Assembly (NCBI GenBank): GCA_039707655.1
Contig: CM077667.1
Location: 59,363,628-59,427,627, forward strand
Source of the DNA: Elymus sibiricus
Taxonomy: Eukaryota > Streptophyta > Magnoliopsida > Poales > Poaceae
Direction: 5' to 3'
DNA: 64,000 nucleotides
Of the stretch, positions 57,064-64,000 are shown one piece after another; the first letter of the stretch is position 1, and every line of letters begins with the position of its first letter. Made by a program: the position numbers and the translations under genes. The notes beneath the pieces were generated by a model, which did not search any database, had not been told where the DNA came from, and saw only the letters and a program-made list of their open reading frames with translations.

Positions 57064-58925
57064 TGTTGGAAATATGCCCTAGAGGCAATAATAAATTGGT
57101 TATTATTATATTTCCTTGTTCATGATAATCGTTTATTATCCATGCTATAATTGTATTGATTGGAAACTCAAATACATGTGTGGGTACATAGACAACACTG
57201 TGTCCCTAGTAAGCCTCTAGTTGACTAGCTTGTTGATCAAAGATGGTTAAGGTTTCCTAGCCATGGACATGAGATGTCATTTGATAACGGGATCACATCA
57301 TTAGGAGAATGATGTGATGGACAAGACCCAAACTGTAAACGTAGCATTTGATCGTGTCAGTTTATTGCTATTGTTTTCTGCATGTCAAGTATCTGTTCCT
57401 TTGACCATGAGATCATGCAACTCACTGACACCGGAGGAATACCTTGTGTGTATCAAACGTCGCAACGTAACTGGGTGACTATAAAGGTGCTCTACAGGTA
57501 TCTCCGAGGGTGTCTGTTGGGTTGGCATGGATCAAGACTGGGATTTGTTACTCCGTATGACGGAGAGGTATCTCAGGGCCCACTCGGTAATACAACATCA
57601 CAATGAGCCTTGCAAGCAATGTGACTAAAGTGTTAGCCACGAGATCTTGTATTACGGAACGAGTAAAGAGACTTGCCGGTAACGAGATTGAACTAGGTAT
57701 AGTGATACCGACGATCGAATCTCGGGCAAGTAACATACCGAAGAACAAAGGGAACAGCATACGGGATTAACTGAATCCTTGACATAGAGGTTCGACCGAT
57801 AAAGATCTTCGTAGAATATGTAGGAGCCAATATGGGCATCCAGGTCCCGCTATTGGTTATTGGCCGTAGAGGTGTCTCGGTCATGTCTACATAGTTCTCG
57901 AACCCGCAGGGTCTACACACTTAACGTTTGGTGACGATTAGTATAATTGAGTTATTATGTTGGTGACCGAAAGTTGTTCGGAGTCCCGGATAAGATCCCG
58001 GACATGACGAGGATCTCCGGAATAGTCCGGAGGTAAAGATTGATATATGTGATAATAGTGTTTTGATCTCCGGAAGAGTTCCGAAGTTCACCGGAAGGGG
58101 TTCCGGATGTTTACCGAAGTGTTCGGGTGCAGCAACACTTTATATGAGCCAAAGGGATAAAGCCCACAAGGTATTGGAAAGTGCAAAAGTAGTTTTGCTG
58201 CCGCGTAAGCGGTACTACCGCTTGGTGAAGCGGTACTACCGCCGGAGCGGTACTACCGCTTGTGTGAAGCGGTACTACCGCCCAAGCGGTACTACCGCTT
58301 GTGTGAAGCGGTACTACCGCTTGTGCGCGGCTGTGCACGGTTCGGCAGGGATCCGAGTTGGACTCTTTCCCTGCGGGCCAAACCGACCTTGTGCGGGCAA
58401 AACCGACCCGGAGGAGGCTTTTACTCCAAGTTTAGACCCCAAGGCTCAACATATAAATAGAGGGGCAGGGCTAGCACACGGGACACATCAGGATTTCCCA
58501 AGCCGTGTGCCGGCAACCCTAGCCCTCTAGTTCCTCCGTCATAATCTCCGTAGCGCTTGGCGAAGCCCTGCAGAGATTGTTCCTCACCACCATCACCACG
58601 CCGTCGTGCTGCTGGAACTCAACCACTACTTCACCATCGCTCGCTGGATCGAGGAGGTGAAGGCGTCATCAAGCCGTACGTGTGTTGAACGCGGAGGTGC
58701 CGTCCGTTCGGCACTAGATCGGAAGGATCGTGATTGGATCGCGGGACGCTCGGCGATTTGGATCGCGAAGACGTTCGACTACATCAACCGCGTTTATTAA
58801 CGCTTCCGCTTAGCGATCTACAAGGGTATGTAGATTCACTCTCCCTCTCGTAGATGCTCATCACCATGGATAGATCTTATGTGTGCGTAGGAAAATTTTT
58901 GTTTCCCATGCAACGTTCCCCAACA
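57064..58925 (+). repeat. 5' LTR, BARE1/WIS/Angela-like
   Basis: 1862 bp, TG...CA. TATA box atataaatag at 58451-58460. Upstream of it are six GCGGTACTACCGC palindromes. Confidence 0.85.
58209..58320 (+). promoter_or_regulatory. Six perfect GCGGTACTACCGC palindromes upstream of TATA
   Basis: CGGT half-sites start at 58210, 58231, 58248, 58270, 58287 and 58309, so spacing alternates 21, 17, 22, 17, 22 bp (a 38-39-bp unit with two sites). All six are exact, the outer G/C included. The array ends 130 bp before the TATA box (58451). The core CGGT-N3-ACCG is the same as in the inner Copia LTR at 18452-18763. Confidence 0.8.
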
Positions 58926-60200
58926 GTGGCATCTGAGCTAGGTCTATGCGTAGATGAGATCTCGAGTAGAACACAAACGAGTTGTGGGCGTGGGTGTATA
59001 CATATTGCTTGCCGTTACTAGTTGATACTTGATTCCGCGGTATTGTGAGATGAAGCGGCCCGGACCGACATTACGCGTACGCTTACGCGAGACTGGTTTC
59101 ACCGCTGCGTGCACTTGTTGCATAAAGGTGACTGGCGGGTGTCTGTCTCTCTCACTTTAGTTGAATCGGTTCAATGAAGAGGGTTCTTTTAGAAGATCAA
59201 AAAGCAATCACTACACCACGTTGTGGTTTTGCGTAGGTAAGAATCGTTCTTGCTAGATACCCGTAGCAGCCACGTAAAATTTGCAACAACAATTAGAGGA
59301 CGTCTAACTTGTTTTTGCAGGGTATGTTGTGATGTGATATGGCCAATTACATGATGAGATATATGTGATGTATGAGATGATCATGTATTGTATAGAATAT
59401 CACGACTTGCATGTCGATGAGTACGGCAACTGGCAGGAGCCATAGAGTTGTCTTTAATTATTGTATGACCTGCGTGTCAATCATTAAGCGCTATGTAATG
59501 CTTTACTTTATCGCTAAACGTTAGCAATAGTCGTGGAAGCAACAGTCGGCGCGACAACCTTATGGCGACACGTTGATGGAGATCAAGATGATGGAGATCA
59601 TGGTGTCATGCCGGTGACGATGGAGATCATGCCGGTGCTTTGGAGATGGAGATCAAAAGCACAAGTTCATGGCCATATCATGTCACTTATGATTTGCATG
59701 TGATGTTAATCCTTTTTATGCATCTTATTTTGCTTAGGACGACGGTAGCATTATAAGGTGATCCCTCACTTAAATTTCAAGATAAATTGTGTTCTCCCCA
59801 AGTGTGCACCGTTGCGAAAGTTCGTCGTTTCGAGACACGCCGTGATGATCGGGTGTGATAGACTCTACGTTCGCATACAACGGGTGTAAGCCATGTTACA
59901 CGTGCGGAACACTCGGGTTAAACTTGACGAGCCTAGCATGTACAGACATGGCCTCGGAACACAAGAGACCGAAAGGTCGAACATGAGTCATATAGTAGAT
60001 ATGATCAACATGAAGATGTTCACCATTGAAACCACCTCAACTCACGTGATGATCGGACTTGAGTTGGTGGATTTGGATCATGTTGCACTCGAATGATCGG
60101 AGGGATGTCAATTTGAGTGGGAGTTTTTAATATGATTAACTAAACTCATTATCTAAGAACAATAGTCTAAGTTGTCTTTGCAATATTTATGTTGTAGATC
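58926..60200 (+). other. Untranslated leader of the Angela-like element
   Basis: From the PBS to the gag ATG. Many short frames, none conserved-looking. Probably holds packaging and dimerisation signals as in BARE1. Confidence 0.6.
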
Positions 60201-63200
60201 ATGGCTCGCGCAGTAGCACCCCTGAATTTTAATGCGTTCCTAGAGAAAGCTAAGTTGAAAGATGATGGAAGTAACTTTGTGGACTGGGCCCGTAATCTAA
60301 GGATTATCCTTACGGCTTCCCAGAAGGCTTATGTCCTTGATGCACCGCTTGGTGATCCACCCGCTCCAGTTGAGTCTCTAGACGTTGTGAACGCCTGGCA
60401 GGCTCGTTCTGATGATTACTCAATAGTTCAATGTGCAATGTTGTACGGCTTAGAACCGGGACTTCAAAGACGTTTTGAACGTCATGGAGCATATGAGATG
60501 TTCCAGGAGTTGAAGTTTATCTTTCAGAAGAATGCCCGGATCGAGAGATATGAGATCTCCGATAAGTTCTATGCTTGCAAGATGGAGGAGAACGGGTCTA
60601 TCAGTGATCACGTGCTCAGAATGTCTGGGTACTCCACCCGCCTGGCTGAGTTAGGGATGCCCCTTCCGCCAGAGGCTATCACTGACAGAGTTCTTCAATC
60701 ATTGCCACCTAGCTACAAGAGCTTCGTGTTGAACTATAACATGCACGGGATGAACAAGTCAGTCGCCGAGCTGTTTGCGATGCTGAAAGCCGCTGAGTCT
60801 GAAATTCAGAAGGAGCATCAAGTGTTGATGGTCAATAAAACCACTAGTTTCAAGAAAAATGGCAAGGGTAAGAAGGGTAACTCCAAGCAGAGTGGCAAAG
60901 CAGTTGCTCCTCTCGTGAAGAAACCCAAGGCTGGACCCAAACCAGAAACTGTGTGTTTTCATTGCAAGGGAACTGGACACTGGAAGCGGAATTGCCCCAA
61001 GTATTTGGCTGACAAGAAGGCGGCCAACAACAAACAAGGTATATATGATATACATGTTATTGATGTGTACCTTACCAACCCTCGTTGTAGTGCCTGGGTA
61101 TTTGATACCGGTGCGGTTGCTCATATTTGCAACTCAAAACAGGAACTGCGGGATAGACGGAGGCTGGCAAAGGACGAAGTGACGATGCGCGTGGGAAATG
61201 GTTCCAAGGTTGATGTGATCGCCGTCGGCACGCTCGCTCTTCGATTACCATCGGGATTAGTGATGAACCTAAATAAGTGTTATTTGGTGCCTGCGTTAAG
61301 CATGAACATTATATCTGGATCTTGTTTATTGCGAGACGGTTACTCATTTAAATCAGAGAATAATGGTTGTTCTATTTATATGAGTAATATCTTTTATGGT
61401 CATGCACCCGATGTGAGGGGTTTATTCTTATTGAATCTCGATAGTAATGATACACATGTTCATAACATTGATGCCAAAAGATGTAGAATTGATAATGGTA
61501 ATACCACTTTCTTGTGGCACTGCCGTTTAGGTCATATTGGCGTAAAACGCATGAAGAAGCTCCATGCTGATGGACTTTTGGAGTCACTTGATTTTGAATC
61601 ACTTGACACATGTGAGCCATGCCTCATGGGCAAGATGACTAAAACGCCGTTCTCTGGAACAATGGAACGGGCAAGTGACTTATTGGAAATCATACATACT
61701 GATGTGTGCGGTCCGATGAGTATTGAGGCGCGCGGTGGTTATCGTTACTTTCTCACCTTCACTGATGACTTAAGTAGATATGGGTATATTTACTTAATGA
61801 AACACAAGTCTGAAACATTTGAAAAGTTCAAACAATTTCAGAGTGAAGTTGAGAATCATCGTAACAAGAAGATTAAATTCCTACGATCTGATCGAGGAGG
61901 AGAATATCTGAGTTATGAGTTTGGCAGTCACTTAAGACAGTGTGGAATTGTTTCACAATTAACACCGCCTGGAACACCACAGCGTAATGGTGTGTCCGAA
62001 CGTCGTAATCGAACCTTATTGGATATGGTGCGATCTATGATGTCTCTTGCCGATTTGCCACTATCGTTTTGGGGTTATGCATTAGAGACAGCTGCATTCA
62101 CTTTAAATAGGGCACCATCGAAATCCGTTGAGACGACGCCATATGAACTTTGGTTTGGCAAGAAGCCAAAGCTGTCGTTTCTTAAAGTTTGGGGATGTGA
62201 TGCTTATGTCAAAAAGCTTCAGCCTGAAAAGCTGGAACCCAAAGCGGAGAAATGCGTCTTCATAGGATACCCAAAAGAGACAGTTGGGTATACCTTCTAC
62301 CTCAGATCCGAAGGCAAAGTGTTTGTCGCTAAAAACGGAACATTTCTTGAGAAAGAGTTTCTCTCGAAAGAATTGAGTGGGAGGAAGATAGAACTTGATG
62401 AGGTTGTTGAACCTTTACTTCAACCTGAGAGTAGCGCAGCGCAGAAAGTTGTTTCTGTGGAGCCTACATTAGCTGAAGAGGAAGTTAATGATGATGATCA
62501 TGAAGCTTTGGATCAAGTTGCTGTCGAACCTCGTAGGTCGACAAGGACGCGTACTGCTCCCGAGTGGTACGGCAACCCTGTCTTAGAGGTCATGTTGTTA
62601 GACAACGATGAACCTACGAGCTATGGAGAAGCGATGATGAGCCCGGATTCCGAGAAGTGGTTAGAGGCCATGAAATCCGAGATGGGATCCATGTATGAAA
62701 ACAAAGTATGGACTTTGGAAGTATTACCTGAAGGGCGTAAGGCCATTCAGAACAAATGGATCTTTAAGAGGAAGACGGACGCGGACGGTAATGTCACCGT
62801 CTATAAAGCTCGACTTGTGGCAAAGGGTTTTTCACAAGTTCAAGGAGTTGACTACGATGAGACCTTCTCACCCGTAGCGATGCTTAAGTCCGTCAGAATC
62901 ATGTTAGCAATAGCTGCCTTTTTCGATTATGAAATTTGGCAGATGGATGTCAAAACAGCGTTCCTTAACGGTTACCTTAAGGAAGAGTTGTATATGATAC
63001 AACCAGAAGGTTTTGTCGATCCAGAAAATGCTGACAAAGTTTGCAAACTCCAGCGATCCATTTATGGACTGGTGCAAGCATCTCGGAGTTGGAATCTTCG
63101 TTTTGATGAGGTGATCAAAGCGTTCGAGTTTATACAAGTTTATGGAGAAGCTTGTATTTACAAGAAAGTGAGTGGGAGCTCTATAGCGTTTCTAATATTA

Positions 63201-64000
63201 TATGTGGATGACATATTGCTGATTGGAAACAATATAGAAATGCTGGAAAGCGTAAAGGAATATTTGAACAAGAGTTTTTCAATGAAGGACCTAGGAGAAG
63301 CTGCTTTCATATTAGGCATCAAGATCTATAGAGATAGATCGAGACGCTTAATAGGACTTTCACAAAGCACATACCTTGATAAGATTTTGAAGAAGTTCAA
63401 AATGGATCAGTCCAAGAAGGGGTTCTTGCCTGTTTTGCAAGGTGTGAAGTTGAGTAAGACTCAATGCCCAGTGACTGCAGAAGATAGAGAAAAGATGAGT
63501 GTCATCCCCTATGCTTCAGCCATAGGCTCTATCATGTATGCAATGCTGTGCACAAGACCCGATGTCAGCCTTGCCATAAGTATGGCCGGAAGGTTTCAAA
63601 GTGATCCAGGAATGGAACACTGGACGGCGGTCAAGAATATCCTGAAGTACCTGAAAAGGACTAAGGACATGTTTCTCGTTTATGGAGGTGATCAAGAGCT
63701 CGTCGTAAAGGGTTACGTCGATGCAAGCTTTGACACTGATCCGGATGACTCTAAGTCGCAAACCGGATACGTATTTATTCTTAATGGGGGTGCGGTTAGC
63801 TGGTGCAGTTCCAAGCAAAGCGTAGTAGCTGATTCTACATGCGAAGCGGAGTACATCGCAGCCTCGGAGGCGGCGAAGGAAGGTGTCTGGATGAAGGAGT
63901 TCATGACAGATCTTGGAGTAGTGCCTAGTGCGCTTAACCCAATGACTCTGTTTTGTGATAATACTGGTGCCATTGCTCTAGCCAAGGAACCAAGATTTCA
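60201..64000 (+). CDS. Copia gag-pol polyprotein, uninterrupted (runs off the window)
   Basis: ATG 60201; 1266 complete codons without a stop up to base 64000. Gag first (MARAVAPLNFNAFLEKAKLK), CCHC knuckle at about residues 253-266 (CFHCKGTGHWKRNC), protease DTGA at about residue 302, and pre-integrase/HHCC finger near residues 435-480. The integrase core has D (HTDVCGP), D (RSDRGGEY) and E (GVSERRNR). The reverse transcriptase runs from about residue 850, with YVDDILL at 1001-1007. The RNase H follows, with YVDASFD, CEAEYIAA and FCDNTGA. The end of RNase H and the stop lie beyond the edge. All catalytic residues I can see are present. It encodes everything needed for particle formation, cDNA synthesis and integration. 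Confidence 0.9.
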   Translation, partial: MARAVAPLNFNAFLEKAKLKDDGSNFVDWARNLRIILTASQKAYVLDAPLGDPPAPVESLDVVNAWQARSDDYSIVQCAMLYGLEPGLQRRFERHGAYEMFQELKFIFQKNARIERYEISDKFYACKMEENGSISDHVLRMSGYSTRLAELGMPLPPEAITDRVLQSLPPSYKSFVLNYNMHGMNKSVAELFAMLKAAESEIQKEHQVLMVNKTTSFKKNGKGKKGNSKQSGKAVAPLVKKPKAGPKPETVCFHCKGTGHWKRNCPKYLADKKAANNKQGIYDIHVIDVYLTNPRCSAWVFDTGAVAHICNSKQELRDRRRLAKDEVTMRVGNGSKVDVIAVGTLALRLPSGLVMNLNKCYLVPALSMNIISGSCLLRDGYSFKSENNGCSIYMSNIFYGHAPDVRGLFLLNLDSNDTHVHNIDAKRCRIDNGNTTFLWHCRLGHIGVKRMKKLHADGLLESLDFESLDTCEPCLMGKMTKTPFSGTMERASDLLEIIHTDVCGPMSIEARGGYRYFLTFTDDLSRYGYIYLMKHKSETFEKFKQFQSEVENHRNKKIKFLRSDRGGEYLSYEFGSHLRQCGIVSQLTPPGTPQRNGVSERRNRTLLDMVRSMMSLADLPLSFWGYALETAAFTLNRAPSKSVETTPYELWFGKKPKLSFLKVWGCDAYVKKLQPEKLEPKAEKCVFIGYPKETVGYTFYLRSEGKVFVAKNGTFLEKEFLSKELSGRKIELDEVVEPLLQPESSAAQKVVSVEPTLAEEEVNDDDHEALDQVAVEPRRSTRTRTAPEWYGNPVLEVMLLDNDEPTSYGEAMMSPDSEKWLEAMKSEMGSMYENKVWTLEVLPEGRKAIQNKWIFKRKTDADGNVTVYKARLVAKGFSQVQGVDYDETFSPVAMLKSVRIMLAIAAFFDYEIWQMDVKTAFLNGYLKEELYMIQPEGFVDPENADKVCKLQRSIYGLVQASRSWNLRFDEVIKAFEFIQVYGEACIYKKVSGSSIAFLILYVDDILLIGNNIEMLESVKEYLNKSFSMKDLGEAAFILGIKIYRDRSRRLIGLSQSTYLDKILKKFKMDQSKKGFLPVLQGVKLSKTQCPVTAEDREKMSVIPYASAIGSIMYAMLCTRPDVSLAISMAGRFQSDPGMEHWTAVKNILKYLKRTKDMFLVYGGDQELVVKGYVDASFDTDPDDSKSQTGYVFILNGGAVSWCSSKQSVVADSTCEAEYIAASEAAKEGVWMKEFMTDLGVVPSALNPMTLFCDNTGAIALAKEPRF

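Larger units (their letters stand above)
57064..64000 (+). mobile_element. BARE1/WIS/Angela-like Copia retrotransposon, 5' LTR and gag-pol
   Basis: The 5' LTR 57064-58925 starts TGTTGGAAATATGCCCTAG and ends TTCCCCAACA. The PBS at 58927 reads TGGCATCTGAGC, two changes from the standard TGGTATCAGAGC. A leader of 1.27 kb (58926-60200) has no coding. Gag-pol then runs off the right edge. Inserted in the short-LTR Copia element. Confidence 0.85.

Noticed and set aside
58209..58320. Regular palindromic repeats resembling a CRISPR array
   Set aside because: The repeats are 13 bp, spacers are 4-9 bp and repetitive, and the location is a plant LTR promoter.

Overview
This window looks like intergenic DNA from a large grass genome of the wheat/barley tribe (Triticeae). 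The main reasons are a long LTR of the BARE1/WIS/Angela type at the right edge, Stowaway MITEs with CTCCCTCCGT termini, a CACTA element with TTTAGTCCCGGTTGG subterminal repeats, a Mutator-like element carrying a plant mobile domain (PMD) gene, and deep nesting of elements. About 80 percent of the sequence is mobile DNA. No rRNA, tRNA or CRISPR locus was seen. No database search was possible, so family names rest on motifs, termini and target-site duplications (TSDs) read directly from the sequence.

Layout, left to right. 1-1703 is the end of an LTR retrotransposon inserted into a minus-strand LINE (1704-4665). About 5-14 kb is a low-copy island. It holds the best host-gene candidate: a four-exon minus-strand gene (9461-7329) for a 410-residue membrane protein with a KEN-like (IRE1/RNase L-type) C-terminus, with a Stowaway in its first intron. 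A weaker two-exon proline/alanine-rich candidate lies upstream (11220-10549). 14854-30054 is a non-coding LTR element on the minus strand (TSD ccaac). It is interrupted by a 9.6-kb Copia element (17602-27177, TSD tgggt) that has gag and a 732-residue extra ORF but no pol. 30343-49479 is a Mutator-like DNA transposon with a truncated transposase gene and a convergent PMD gene. The PMD gene is split by a Tat-type Gypsy element (32745-46553, TSD cacgg) with dual RNase H domains, four premature stops and a multi-exon antisense gene. 50349-53611 is a CACTA element (TSD atc). 54946-57063 is a short-LTR Copia cut by a BARE1/Angela-like Copia (57064 to the right edge), whose gag-pol is open for all 1266 codons visible.

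Insertion order read from nesting: the Mutator-like element preceded the Tat Gypsy; the non-coding LTR element preceded its inner Copia; the short-LTR Copia preceded the Angela-like one; the LINE preceded the left LTR element.

The most interesting signal is regulatory. Arrays of a short palindrome, CGGT-N3-ACCG, lie just upstream of the TATA box in the LTRs of the inner Copia (10 sites). They recur upstream of a second TATA box inside the same element, ahead of its extra ORF. They appear again, in a different sequence version (GCGGTACTACCGC, 6 perfect copies), upstream of the TATA box in the Angela-like LTR. This suggests that unrelated retrotransposons acquired the same binding-site architecture, and that one of them carries an internal promoter for its accessory gene.
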